Assembly (NCBI RefSeq): GCF_003385895.1
Contig: NZ_QRDQ01000007.1
Span: forward strand, 558,001 to 622,000
Direction of reading: 5' to 3'
From: Flavobacterium cutihirudinis
GTDB taxonomy: Bacteria; Bacteroidota; Bacteroidia; Flavobacteriales; Flavobacteriaceae
DNA length: 64,000 nt
Positions 53,131-61,822 of the stretch are shown one piece after another; positions within the stretch are counted from its first letter, which is position 1, and every line of letters starts with the position of its first letter. The position numbers and the translations under genes were made by a program. A model generated the notes under the pieces. The model was not told where the DNA came from. It saw only the letters and a list, made by a program, of their open reading frames with translations, and did not search any database.

Positions 53131-53249
53131 ATTGAAACTCTAAATTTTTAAATTCCAAATTCCAAAGGCCTTTTGTTATTATAAAAATTACAATCGCGCG
53201 ACTTCCTTGTTTTAAACAAAATTATCATTTTTTTTGAAATGAAATACTT

Positions 53250-53257
53250 TATCTTTG
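53250..53257 (+). promoter_or_regulatory. -7 promoter box of the PASTA gene
   Basis: TATCTTTG fits TAnnTTTG exactly and lies 21 bases before the ATG. A TTTG at 53233-53236 is closer than the usual -33 spacing. Confidence 0.6.
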
Positions 53258-53278
53258 CGTTCAACTAAAAATTAATTT

Positions 53279-53899
53279 ATGAGTTTACGTAAGTATTTAA
53301 CTAGTCGGGTATTTTTTTTACAAGTATTAGCTGCAGCTGCTATTATCGCAGTTTTAGGTTATTTGTTTATGCATTGGCTGACTTTTACAACGGATCACGG
53401 ACATGAAATTGCGGTTCCGAATTTAGCTAAATTAACTGAAGAACAAGTTGAAGAAAAATTGGACGAACTGGACTTAGATTATGTCCTTTTGGATAGTGTC
53501 GATTATAGAAGTGAGTTTCCTAAATATAGTGTTGTTGAGCAAGATCCGTTGCCTGGAACAATGGTGAAAGTAGGAAGAAAAATATATATTAAAATTAATG
53601 CATCAGGATTTTCGTCTGTTAAAATTCCTGATTTGATCGAAAAAACATATCGTGAAGCGGTTCCTACTTTGAAAGCTTTAGGGCTTGAGCCGGGAACAAT
53701 CACTTATATTCCGAATCTTGGAAAAGATATGGTTTTGGAGATGCGTTACAAAGGAAGAAATTTAAAGGTAGGCGACCGCGTATTGAAAGCTTCTAAAATT
53801 GATTTGGTTTTAGGAGATGGAAAAGCAAGTTATGTAGATGAAAGTCAGGCAACAGACAGTACAGCAGTGCCTGCAGAAACCCCACAAGATGAACAATAA
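53279..53899 (+). CDS. PASTA-domain membrane protein
   Basis: The 206-residue protein has a short cytoplasmic start, one membrane helix (about 12-33, FLQVLAAAAIIAVLGYLFMHW) and two to three PASTA repeats outside: IAVPNLAKLTEEQVEEKLDE, VKIPDLIEKTYREAVPTLKA and the start of a third near LRNLKVGDRVL. PASTA repeats bind peptidoglycan or beta-lactams in kinases and PBPs, but no kinase or transpeptidase domain is attached here. Closeness to ddl (divergent) and coupling to an RluD gene by an 11-base overlap are the only context. The tail is acidic. Confidence 0.9.
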   Translation: MSLRKYLTSRVFFLQVLAAAAIIAVLGYLFMHWLTFTTDHGHEIAVPNLAKLTEEQVEEKLDELDLDYVLLDSVDYRSEFPKYSVVEQDPLPGTMVKVGRKIYIKINASGFSSVKIPDLIEKTYREAVPTLKALGLEPGTITYIPNLGKDMVLEMRYKGRNLKVGDRVLKASKIDLVLGDGKASYVDESQATDSTAVPAETPQDEQ

Positions 53900-54935
53900 T
53901 ATTGAAGAAAATTTAGATCTGGAAGACGAATTATTCGAACATTACAGATTTGAAGTCCCTAAAGGTCAGGCGTTTTTACGTATTGACAAATATTTAATGT
54001 ATTTGATTCCGAATGCCACGCGAAATAAAATTCAGAACGCGGCAACGAACGGGAACATTTTTGTAAATGATATTCCGGTAAAATCAAATTATAAAGTAAA
54101 ACCTTTTGATGTGATAACAGTAATGTTGTCGCATCCGCCATTTGAAAACCATATTCTGCCGGAGGATCTTCCGATTAATATTGTGTATGAAGATGATGCC
54201 TTTTTGTTGATCAACAAAGAGCCGGGAATGGTTGTGCATCCTGGTCACGGAAATTATACTGGGACTTTGGTGAATGCTTTGGCACATCATTTCGATAATT
54301 TGCCAATGAACAGCAGTGAGCGCCCAGGTTTGGTTCACCGAATTGATAAAGATACGTCCGGACTTTTGGTTGTTGCCAAAACGGAAGCGGCAATGACACA
54401 TTTGGCAAAGCAGTTTGAAGCAAAAACAACCGAACGTGAGTATATTGCTCTTGTTTGGGGAAATGTTGTCGCAGAAAGCGGTACAATTGAAGGGAATTTA
54501 GCAAGACACTTGAAAGACCGTATGCAAATGGCGGTTTTTGCTGATCCGGAAATTGGTAAACCGGCTATTACGCATTATAAAGTGTTGGAACGTTTTGGTT
54601 ATGTAACGTTGATTTCGTGTAAACTGGAAACGGGAAGAACGCACCAGATTCGTGCGCACATGAAGCATATCGGACATCCGTTATTCAATGATGAGCGTTA
54701 CGGTGGACATTTGATTTTGAAAGGAACGACTTTTACTAAATACAAACAGTTTATTGAAAATTGTTTTAAGGCTTTGCCACGTCAGGCTTTGCATGCTAAA
54801 ACGCTTGGATTTGTTCACCCAAATACGGGAGAAATGATGCGTTTTGATACGGAATTACCTCAGGATTTTCAGGATTGTATTGAGAAATGGCGTACGTATG
54901 TGAAGTCGCATAATACGGAAGATGACGAGAATTAA
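53889..54935 (+). CDS. rluD: RluD-type pseudouridine synthase
   Basis: The enzyme isomerises uridines in 23S rRNA helix 69 if it is the RluD ortholog. The start is placed at ATG 53889 (MNNNIEENLDLEDELFEH), overlapping the PASTA gene by 11 bases; the in-frame ATG 17 codons upstream lies inside that gene. Residues about 25-95 form an S4 domain (FLRIDKYLMYLIPNATRNKI), and the catalytic part holds GLVHRIDKDTSGLLVVAK with the Asp, then GRTHQIRAHMKHIGHP. The 348-residue length fits RluD-type enzymes. RluC or RluA specificity cannot be ruled out. Co-translated with the PASTA gene. Confidence 0.92.
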   Translation: MNNNIEENLDLEDELFEHYRFEVPKGQAFLRIDKYLMYLIPNATRNKIQNAATNGNIFVNDIPVKSNYKVKPFDVITVMLSHPPFENHILPEDLPINIVYEDDAFLLINKEPGMVVHPGHGNYTGTLVNALAHHFDNLPMNSSERPGLVHRIDKDTSGLLVVAKTEAAMTHLAKQFEAKTTEREYIALVWGNVVAESGTIEGNLARHLKDRMQMAVFADPEIGKPAITHYKVLERFGYVTLISCKLETGRTHQIRAHMKHIGHPLFNDERYGGHLILKGTTFTKYKQFIENCFKALPRQALHAKTLGFVHPNTGEMMRFDTELPQDFQDCIEKWRTYVKSHNTEDDEN

Positions 54936-54970
54936 TTAGATAATTAGATAATTTCTTGAAACCGAAATAA

Positions 54971-54999
54971 ATAAAAAGCTCCTTTTGGGAGCTTTTTGT
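54971..54999 (+). terminator. Terminator after rluD
   Basis: AAAAAGCTCC and GGGAGCTTTTT form a 10-bp stem with a 4-base loop and a T-run. Confidence 0.9.
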
Positions 55000-55033
55000 T
55001 TATGCGATAATTTTATTATTGTTCCAAATTTCT

Positions 55034-55119
55034 GTAGAGGCGCACGGCAGTGCGTCTAACGTATTGTGGATATTCGTTGTAGATATTCGTTGCGGAGACG
55101 CACTGCCGTGCGCCTCTAC
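55034..55119. repeat. Perfect 24-bp inverted repeat
   Basis: GTAGAGGCGCACGGCAGTGC plus GTCT (55034-55057) is repeated without mismatch in inverse at 55096-55119, with 38 bases between, including the direct repeat TGTAGATATTCGTTG/TGTGGATATTCGTTG. It is distinctly more GC-rich than the genome and resembles a dispersed REP-type palindrome. Confidence 0.85.
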
Positions 55120-55167
55120 GGATATGCATTGTGTTCGAATTGTAAGATTACCTAATTGTCACATTGT

Positions 55168-55782
55168 CTAATTTAATTTAGAATGATGTTTTATTTTTAA
55201 ATCGGTTATTTTGACTTCTCCGTTTGTTATGAAACCTAGTTTTCCTTTTTGATTTAGACTGCTTTTTTCAAGTGAGCATTCTAGTGTCTTGTCATCAACA
55301 GTGAAAAATAATTGATTGTTTAAAACTTTGATTTTTACCGAATACCATTTGTTGTTTTCTAATTCCATTGGTTTTCTGAACAACGTTTTTCCACCTCTTT
55401 TTCCGTATGAATTGTCGTTTTTGAAATAAATACCATCACCAATTACAATGTTTTGATCAATTTGATATAAATAGGTTCTGATGTATTTTTCTTTATCGAT
55501 GTTTAACATTACCTCAAACAATGATCCTTCGGTCATGTTGACTTTAAAAACGATTTCATAATTTTTAGGAAGTCGTTTTTTTGATTCCATTACTCCCCAA
55601 TGCATCGGTACTCCATGTCCAATCAGGGTATCTTTTTCCAGAAACCATTCATTTAAATTGCAATGTGATTTAAATTGAGAAGCTTTAGTGATTTTGTATT
55701 CTTTATTTGTTGTCGAAATTGTCGTAGAACAAGAAATTATTAGTAGTGTAATTGCTAATATAGCTATTGATTTGATTTTCAT
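55168..55782 (-). CDS. Lipoprotein with beta-sandwich-like body
   Basis: The 204-residue product has a lipoprotein signal, MKIKSIAILAITLLIISC, with the lipobox IISC (Cys18). The rest alternates strands rich in Tyr, Phe and Lys and recalls 3-keto-disaccharide-hydrolase (DUF1080)/lectin-type sandwiches: NKWYSVKIKVLNNQLFFTVD and LGFITNGEVKITDLKIKHH near the end are typical strands. Sugar binding is inference. It lies eight bases after the ABC gene stop in the same direction; the two genes end with similar peptides (KIKHHSKLN, KIKYHSELN). Confidence 0.7.
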   Translation of the reverse strand: MKIKSIAILAITLLIISCSTTISTTNKEYKITKASQFKSHCNLNEWFLEKDTLIGHGVPMHWGVMESKKRLPKNYEIVFKVNMTEGSLFEVMLNIDKEKYIRTYLYQIDQNIVIGDGIYFKNDNSYGKRGGKTLFRKPMELENNKWYSVKIKVLNNQLFFTVDDKTLECSLEKSSLNQKGKLGFITNGEVKITDLKIKHHSKLN

Positions 55783-55790
55783 TTTGGCTT

Positions 55791-57032
55791 TTAGTTCAAT
55801 TCAGAATGATATTTTATTTTTCCAATTGACCCAGTTTCAGCCGGTAAAAGTTCAAAAACAGAAGTGGGAGCAAGGCCTTGTTCTATTCGATGTGAAACAT
55901 ATAAAATAGAGACGTTTGTTTCTTGTTTTATAGTATTAATGAGCTGAATTACCAAATCTACATTTTCGTCGTCTAAACCTTCTACGGGTTCGTCTAAAAT
56001 CAATAAAGGCGGATGTTTTAAAACTGCTCGAACTATTAAAGCAACTCTTTGCTGACCGATGGAAAGATCAATAAAACGTTTTTTGCGTAAATGCGTCATT
56101 TCTATCACTTCAAGCCATTGATTTACAATTTGTTTTTGATGCGTTGTCGGTTCAGTGTATAATCCTATGGAGTCAAAAAAACCGGAAAGAATCATTTGTT
56201 CTAAAGTATGACTTTTTTGAAATAAATCGGTCATCGAAGTAGCGAAGATTCCGATTTGCTTTTTAATATCCCAAACACTTTCGCCGCTTCCTTTTTTTCT
56301 TCCAAATAAATATAAATTCTGACCAAAACCTTTTGGATTATCGCCTGTAATTAATGATAAAATAGTGCTTTTTCCGGAACCGTTCGGGCCAATTAATTGC
56401 CAGAATTCTCCCTGTTTGATTGTCCATGAAATCTTGTCGATAATTTTTCGATCCTCATAACTCACCGAAACTTCATCCATTTTGATTAATACACTTTCGT
56501 GGAAGGAATGTGGTTCAACCGCTTTTGGAATTGCGGCTGTATTTAAGGTTTTAAAATGATTTTCGGCTTTTACAAATGGATGTAATTCGAAAGTATTGTC
56601 TTTGATTAAAGCTTTATTTGGAACAAAATCTAATATATCGACAGTGCGATTTAATAATTGAATAATAGCAACAGAATCGGTCAGTTTTTCTAAAGATTCT
56701 GCCAAAACCACTCGCGAAGCCTGATCTAAATGATCAAACGGATTATCAAAAATGATAAAATCCGGTTTTAGATCAATGCAGTAACGTAAAAACTCTTTCT
56801 TGCGTTCTCCCGAAGAAAAGGTTCTTAATTGTCTGTTTGAGCTTGGAGAAGTTTCAACGCTATCGTATTGAAACTCTTTCTCGATGAATTTTTCTATCGC
56901 AATATCAGAAAAGAGAATTCCTTTCTGATCGTTAAAAATGGCTAATTCTCCTTTTGATTCTCCGTTTAAAATAGTGTCTATAAAAGCTTTTTTGTTTACC
57001 TGATTTGATAAAAGTATATCCCAGTGTTGCAT
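55791..57032 (-). CDS. Two-domain ABC ATPase with a degenerate first domain (ModF-like)
   Basis: The 413-residue protein has two ABC nucleotide-binding halves without membrane segments. The second half is complete: Walker A GPNGSGKST near residue 219, signature LSIGQQR near residue 323 and Walker B LLILDEP near residue 345. The first half keeps signature FSSGERKK (about 71) and Walker B FIIFDNPFDHLD (about 94) but no Walker A, and its N-terminus is short. The overall plan fits the ModF/PhrA group. Its transport partner is not encoded here. It is in a compact run with sulfurtransferase and ThuA-like genes (17-base gap upstream), whose connection is unknown. Confidence 0.86.
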   Translation of the reverse strand: MQHWDILLSNQVNKKAFIDTILNGESKGELAIFNDQKGILFSDIAIEKFIEKEFQYDSVETSPSSNRQLRTFSSGERKKEFLRYCIDLKPDFIIFDNPFDHLDQASRVVLAESLEKLTDSVAIIQLLNRTVDILDFVPNKALIKDNTFELHPFVKAENHFKTLNTAAIPKAVEPHSFHESVLIKMDEVSVSYEDRKIIDKISWTIKQGEFWQLIGPNGSGKSTILSLITGDNPKGFGQNLYLFGRKKGSGESVWDIKKQIGIFATSMTDLFQKSHTLEQMILSGFFDSIGLYTEPTTHQKQIVNQWLEVIEMTHLRKKRFIDLSIGQQRVALIVRAVLKHPPLLILDEPVEGLDDENVDLVIQLINTIKQETNVSILYVSHRIEQGLAPTSVFELLPAETGSIGKIKYHSELN

Positions 57033-57049
57033 TATAAAATCTTAAAAAA

Positions 57050-57901
57050 TTAATTTTGTTTTGTTGCCATTTCGCGGTCATTTCTGGACCATTCGCTCCA
57101 TGAACCTACATAAAGTTTCGGAATTTCAATTCCTGCGTAATCCATTGCCAGTAAAGTATGGCAAGCCGTCACACCAGAACCGCAATGCACGATTACATTT
57201 TCAGAACTTACGTTGCCTAAAATGGCCGAATATTTCTCTTTTAAAACTTCAGCCGATTTATAAAAACCGTCTTCAGTTAAGTTTTCGCTAAAAGGAACGT
57301 TAATAGCGCCTGGAATATGTCCTGCAATCAAATCAAGCGGTTCTGTTAAACCGTCAAAACGGTTTTTATCTCTTACGTCAATTACGATATTTTCGTTATT
57401 TTTTCGGGCTGATTCGACTTCATTGATATCAGCTACAGCTAATTTCCAATTTGAAACTGGATATCGGCTTTTCTCAATTTTTTCTACTGCTGAACTTACA
57501 GGATAACCAGCTTTTATAGCTTCCTGCAAACCTCCATTTAAAACCTGAACTTTTTCATGTCCAATTGCTTTCAACATCCACCAAAAACGTGCCGCTGCAT
57601 TTGAACCGTTTTTGTCATCATAAATAATAACATGACTTTCAGAAGAAATTCCTGTTTTAGAAAGTGCTTCAGAGAATTTTTCTAATGAAGGCAAAGGATG
57701 TCTTCCGCCATTTGCTGGATTTTCACCAACAGTAGCGAGATCTTTATTTAAATCAACGTATCGTGCGTTTTCTAAATGCTCTTTTTGATAATTTTCTTCA
57801 GCATTTATTCCAGCTCTGGCATCGACCAGAATAATTTCAGACGAATTTTGAAATTGTAATAATTCTTCAGGATTTAGGAGAGGAGAAAGTATTTTAGACA
57901 T
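57050..57901 (-). CDS. sseA: Sulfurtransferase (tandem rhodanese domains)
   Basis: The 283-residue protein consists of two rhodanese domains. The first (about 1-130) has no active-site Cys; the second carries VHCGSGVTACHTLLA with catalytic Cys240. CGSGVTA fits 3-mercaptopyruvate sulfurtransferases better than thiosulfate enzymes. It transfers sulfane sulfur in the cytoplasm. Six bases separate it from the ThuA-like gene upstream and 17 from the ABC gene downstream, so it is in the middle of a co-directional run. Confidence 0.93.
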   Translation of the reverse strand: MSKILSPLLNPEELLQFQNSSEIILVDARAGINAEENYQKEHLENARYVDLNKDLATVGENPANGGRHPLPSLEKFSEALSKTGISSESHVIIYDDKNGSNAAARFWWMLKAIGHEKVQVLNGGLQEAIKAGYPVSSAVEKIEKSRYPVSNWKLAVADINEVESARKNNENIVIDVRDKNRFDGLTEPLDLIAGHIPGAINVPFSENLTEDGFYKSAEVLKEKYSAILGNVSSENVIVHCGSGVTACHTLLAMDYAGIEIPKLYVGSWSEWSRNDREMATKQN

Positions 57902-57907
57902 TTTGGT

Positions 57908-58759
57908 TTATTTATTTTTTTTATTTCCAAACAAAAGCAAAGCATTCAGAATAACTTTGTTTTGCGTTTCATTTTCAAAAGTATAAGAAAGGGTTTTGTT
58001 TGTTCCACCTTCATAATCAATATCATTATGCCCCATATTTACATAAAGCATTTTATAGTTTTTATTCGTCCAGACTACAGGATAATAACCGCTGTGCCAA
58101 ATTTCGTGTGCTTTCGGGCCGGTTCCTAAAGGAAAACTGCTTTCGTCGATTGCTAAAAGAATCTTGATATCGGGATTTTTTGTTAAATCATTGCTCCATC
58201 TGTACCACTCATTGGGTTGTGAAGTGAAGGTTTTAGGAAGATTTTTTGTTATTGGATCTTGATTTTCAACTCTTAAAATTGCCGAAGTCGGTTTCCAAGT
58301 ATTGCTTCCGTATTCGCCTGAACCTAAAAACGTATTGTGATACCAATTCCAATTTTGCGGATAAGAAGATTCGCTTAATGCAAAAGCCGAGAAATGAAAT
58401 CCTATAAAACCACCACCGTTTTCCATGTATTTTTGGAAAGCTGCACGCTGTGACTCGATTTCAGGTCTTGTATCCAGAAATAAAACGACTTGATATTTTG
58501 ACAAAAAATCAGCATTTAGATTGTTCCAATTGCTTGTAGAATCGTATTGAAAATGATTTTCTTCTGCTAATTTTGGAAACCATTTGTTGGCTTCATGAAC
58601 AAAACTGATGTGTGCCTGATCATTTTTGGCAGTATAAAAAGCGATTACTTTAAATTTGGTTTGTTTGTGTTGAGAAAAGCCAAAAAAACAAGCTAAAAAA
58701 AGTATCAGCAGAATACTTTTTTTAGCAAATGTGTCTCTTTTCGGACTGAATATTTCCAT
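57908..58759 (-). CDS. ThuA-like domain protein, exported
   Basis: The 283-residue protein has an N-terminal hydrophobic segment (about 15-28, SILLILFLACFFGF) after a basic stretch, probably a signal peptide or anchor; a start at the Met nearer this segment is not available. The body is a ThuA-like, class I glutamine-amidotransferase fold: AFQKYMENGGGFIGFHFSAF, EWYRWSNDLTKNPDIKILLA and VVWTNKNYKMLYVNMGHND follow the family. ThuA proteins are tied to sugar (trehalose) use, which fits nothing else nearby. It begins 14 bases after the DUF1398 gene stop. Confidence 0.87.
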   Translation of the reverse strand: MEIFSPKRDTFAKKSILLILFLACFFGFSQHKQTKFKVIAFYTAKNDQAHISFVHEANKWFPKLAEENHFQYDSTSNWNNLNADFLSKYQVVLFLDTRPEIESQRAAFQKYMENGGGFIGFHFSAFALSESSYPQNWNWYHNTFLGSGEYGSNTWKPTSAILRVENQDPITKNLPKTFTSQPNEWYRWSNDLTKNPDIKILLAIDESSFPLGTGPKAHEIWHSGYYPVVWTNKNYKMLYVNMGHNDIDYEGGTNKTLSYTFENETQNKVILNALLLFGNKKNK

Positions 58760-58773
58760 ATAATTATTTAAAA

Positions 58774-59163
58774 TTAAAGAGGAATTTTTTCAATCAAAAT
58801 TTCATTATCAGCACTGTCAAAATACGTGCATGTCAAATCGATAATGTCAACTCTCCATTTTGCGATACCACATTGTCCGCAATGATTACAGAATGTTGGA
58901 TAGTCTGTTTCGCCATGCTGATGCTTCACCAATTGTTCGATGAAAAGCTCCTTGTTAACAGTTGACGAAATACTAATCGGACTGTATTTTTCTTCTGATG
59001 TCACAGAATATCCGTTTACACCATAATATTCTGAGCGTCCGTCATTCACGAAAGTGTCATAACCTTTTACGCCTAAAATGATTAAATCTTGTATGTAGTT
59101 TGGGAAATCTGCTCCGCTTTTAACTTTTGAATGTGCATCTTTTATTTGTTCGATTGTAAACAT
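58774..59163 (-). CDS. DUF1398 family protein
   Basis: The 129-residue soluble protein shows the DUF1398 pattern: MFTIEQIKDAHSKVKSGADF at the start and GVKGYDTFVNDGRSEYYGVN in the middle. A CNHCGQCGI cluster near residues 92-100 could bind a metal. Function unknown. It heads a run of five minus-strand genes with gaps of 6-17 bases. Confidence 0.88.
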   Translation of the reverse strand: MFTIEQIKDAHSKVKSGADFPNYIQDLIILGVKGYDTFVNDGRSEYYGVNGYSVTSEEKYSPISISSTVNKELFIEQLVKHQHGETDYPTFCNHCGQCGIAKWRVDIIDLTCTYFDSADNEILIEKIPL

Positions 59164-59209
59164 ATATTTTGAGTTTTAGATTAGTAATTAAAAAAAATGT
59201 CAGAATAAA

Positions 59210-60202
59210 TTATTCCTTCAAAAATACAATTAATGGTTTTATAAATTGATCAAAAGATTCAATATGTGGTAAATGTCCTGTGTTTGCAATTTCGACTAAT
59301 TTCGAGTTCGGAATGGCCTTTTGTGTTCGTTTTCCCAATTCGGCATAGTTTCCCATTGTTGCACGAATTTCGTCTGAAACTAATGGTTTTCCTAAAGCCG
59401 TTTTATCTCTTGTTCCAATTATTAAAAGGGTAGGAGCCTGAATGTTTTTAAATTCGTATAAAACGGGTTGTGTAAAAATCATATCGTATAATAATGCCGA
59501 ATTCCAGGCCACTTTATCATATTCAGAATCCATTGTCCAGCCAGCGCTTAGTTCTGCCCATTTTTGATATTCGGGATTCCATTTTCCATCATAATAATTC
59601 GCCATTTGATAGCTTTTGATGGCCTGATAATTTTGTTTTAATTCCGATTCGTACCACCAGTCTACCGGTTTGTAAGGAACTACTAATTTCCAGTCTTCTA
59701 ATCCAATCGGATTTTCCAAAACCAATTTCTCCGTCATTTCCGGATACATTAAAGCAAATCTGGTGGCAAGCATTCCGCCCATAGAATGTCCTAAAATGGT
59801 CGCTTTTGGAATTCCGAGATGATCCAATAATTTTTTGGTGTTTTCAGCTAATTGCTGAAAAGTATATTGAAAATTATCAGGTTTTGATGATTTTCCAAAG
59901 CCAATCTGATCCGGTACAATAACACGATAACCTGTGGCAGTTAAGGCTTTTATTGTTGTTTCCCAATAGGCTCCGTTAAAATTTTTTCCGTGTAGTAAAA
60001 CAACATTTTTCTGGTTGTAATTTTCCGGTTTTACATCCATATAAAACATTTGCATGTATTGGCGTTGGCTGCTCAATTCTAGAAAATGAACCGGAAATGG
60101 ATATTCGTAATTCGTGAGATTGATATCTAAGGGTTTTATTTGGGCTTCCTGCGAAAAAACTAAAAAAGGAAACAAGAACAGTATAAGCTTTATCATTTTC
60201 AT
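59210..60202 (-). CDS. Exported alpha/beta hydrolase
   Basis: The 330-residue enzyme has a signal peptide (MKMIKLILFLFPFLVFSQ) and an alpha/beta-hydrolase fold with the oxyanion block VVLLHGKNFNG near residue 67, the nucleophile Ser140 in ILGHSMGGML, an Asp in IGTRDKTALG near residue 271 and the His in NTGHLPHIE near residue 311. The substrate is an ester, amide or haloalkane of unknown type; the cap region is rich in Trp and Tyr. It is a separate unit, 46 bases upstream of the DUF1398 run. Confidence 0.9.
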   Translation of the reverse strand: MKMIKLILFLFPFLVFSQEAQIKPLDINLTNYEYPFPVHFLELSSQRQYMQMFYMDVKPENYNQKNVVLLHGKNFNGAYWETTIKALTATGYRVIVPDQIGFGKSSKPDNFQYTFQQLAENTKKLLDHLGIPKATILGHSMGGMLATRFALMYPEMTEKLVLENPIGLEDWKLVVPYKPVDWWYESELKQNYQAIKSYQMANYYDGKWNPEYQKWAELSAGWTMDSEYDKVAWNSALLYDMIFTQPVLYEFKNIQAPTLLIIGTRDKTALGKPLVSDEIRATMGNYAELGKRTQKAIPNSKLVEIANTGHLPHIESFDQFIKPLIVFLKE

Positions 60203-60482
60203 TTTTTGAGTCGGTTGTGGTTTGAAGTATAAAATTACCGTTAACCATTCTGAAATGCAAAGATTACGGTCTTAAAGTTATCAGAAAAAAAAGAATCAAA
60301 TTGTTTTCGTGCTTTTTAATGCTAATTATCGATAATTTTTTAAAATTTTATCGATGAAATGGTTCGGATTTTGAAAATAATGCATTTTGACGAATAATGT
60401 AGTAGTTCAGGGAACTTCTTTTATTAACAGGAAAAATGTATGTAATTTAGTATCAGAATGTTGTCAGCTAAAAAATAGTATT

Positions 60483-61175
60483 ATGAAAAAAACAATACTT
60501 TTACTCTTGCTTTCAGTCCCCATTTTTGCCCAGGAACTCAATACATTTGATTTCGCTGTTATAAACTCAACCTTAATATCTGCAAATATCGATCTCGATA
60601 AAGGGCGGAGCGTTGTCGCTGCCAATCAGGATCAATATTCGGCTTATTTTCAGTACGCTTTTAATATGTGTGACGACGATATTATTTTTGGCGCCGGAAT
60701 CGATAAGTCGGAAATTGACCGAACCTACGTTGGCTATATCGGAAAAATATGCGATAAGTTCAGAGCAACTATCGGATTTGGTTATCTGGAATCGCGGAGT
60801 GGTTACGACGGAACTTTTACTGGTTTTAGTATTTCATGGCATTTTTCTGAAAACACTTACATAGGCGGAAATCTCGAAAATCTCCATTCTACAAGTGTGG
60901 ATTACGAAACAGATGAAAGTTATGATTATTATAAAAAACTCGTGCCGAAAGCTTTTGGGAGTTATGAATTTATTCCGCACTTCATTGTTTTTGGACAAAT
61001 AAGCTCACGAGTAAATGATATAGCCCTAAAATATCAGGTCGATCGATTTTCAGCCGGAGGATTTTACTCCGGACATAGTGTAGGTGGAATCTTTGGAACG
61101 GTAAATATTGGAAGGTTTGCCATTTCCTGCAGTACCACTTTTGAGAAAGTAAATTTTGGATTGAAGTTTCAATAG
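60483..61175 (+). CDS. Secreted/outer-membrane protein of unknown function
   Basis: The start is set at ATG 60483 (MKKTILLLLLSVPIFAQ), a clean signal peptide; the in-frame upstream ATG gives a poor extension. The 230-residue product is rich in Tyr, Phe, Asp and Gly with alternating strands, as in small outer-membrane barrels, for example FAISCSTTFEKVNFGLKFQ at the very end with a nearly terminal aromatic residue. No family recognised. The 280 bases upstream (60203-60482) hold no other gene. Confidence 0.7.
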   Translation: MKKTILLLLLSVPIFAQELNTFDFAVINSTLISANIDLDKGRSVVAANQDQYSAYFQYAFNMCDDDIIFGAGIDKSEIDRTYVGYIGKICDKFRATIGFGYLESRSGYDGTFTGFSISWHFSENTYIGGNLENLHSTSVDYETDESYDYYKKLVPKAFGSYEFIPHFIVFGQISSRVNDIALKYQVDRFSAGGFYSGHSVGGIFGTVNIGRFAISCSTTFEKVNFGLKFQ

Positions 61176-61195
61176 CATTTGCTTTATTCTCAAAA

Positions 61196-61230
61196 AAAAT
61201 CCGAAAAATGAATTTCATTTTTCGGATTTT
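61196..61230. terminator. Bidirectional terminator
   Basis: AAAATCCGAAAAATGAA and its exact inverse (61214-61230) form a 15- to 17-bp stem between convergent genes, with a T-run. Confidence 0.9.
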
Positions 61231-61250
61231 TTAATTTAGAATTATCAGCT

Positions 61251-61688
61251 TTATAGTCCCACAAAATCATCACTTTTAGGAAATATACTTAATGCTTCGA
61301 TTGCAATTTCCGGTGTTGGAGAAGCTAGTTTTCTAAGTTTAGTATCCATCCATGCACCATCAACGGTTATTGTAGCGCAAAGTGTGTCGTCTTCTCTTCT
61401 AAATTCATGGACAATTGACCAACGTGAAGCGTCAGATTTCATTTTTGATGTTTTGGTATGAATAAATATTTTGTCTGAAAGCTTTAATTCTTTTCTGAAA
61501 ACACATTCTTCTCTAAATAAAACAGGACCAAATCCCTGTGTTTGCATAACTCTTAAAGTCAAACCTAATTCTTCAAGGATTTCGATACGATGTTGTGCAC
61601 CAAAATCATAATAAGCACTGTGACGAACATGAAAATTAGGGTCAAGATCTGACCAGCGAAAAGATATTTCTTTTGTAAATGAAGCCAT
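61251..61688 (-). CDS. Acyl-CoA thioesterase (hotdog fold)
   Basis: The 145-residue protein is of the 4HBT group: ISFRWSDLDPNFHVRHSAYYDF near the start has the Asp/His pair and the long central helix follows (QHRIEILEELGL). It should hydrolyse acyl-CoA or acyl-ACP thioesters in the cytoplasm. The exact chain-length preference is unknown. Single-gene unit with a bidirectional terminator downstream. Confidence 0.88.
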   Translation of the reverse strand: MASFTKEISFRWSDLDPNFHVRHSAYYDFGAQHRIEILEELGLTLRVMQTQGFGPVLFREECVFRKELKLSDKIFIHTKTSKMKSDASRWSIVHEFRREDDTLCATITVDGAWMDTKLRKLASPTPEIAIEALSIFPKSDDFVGL

Positions 61689-61822
61689 TTTTAATATTGT
61701 ATTTTATTGAAAAGTCGAAATTACGAATAAAAAAGAAACGAATAGTATAAAATTACTATGCGCGCATATTTTTTTATCGTTTTTCCAATTTTACAAGATT
61801 GTATTTTTCTTTAAAAAAAATA

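Noticed and set aside
52945..53151. 68-codon plus-strand frame upstream of the PASTA gene
   Set aside because: Crosses the palindrome and the structured element; its sequence is explained by these repeats.
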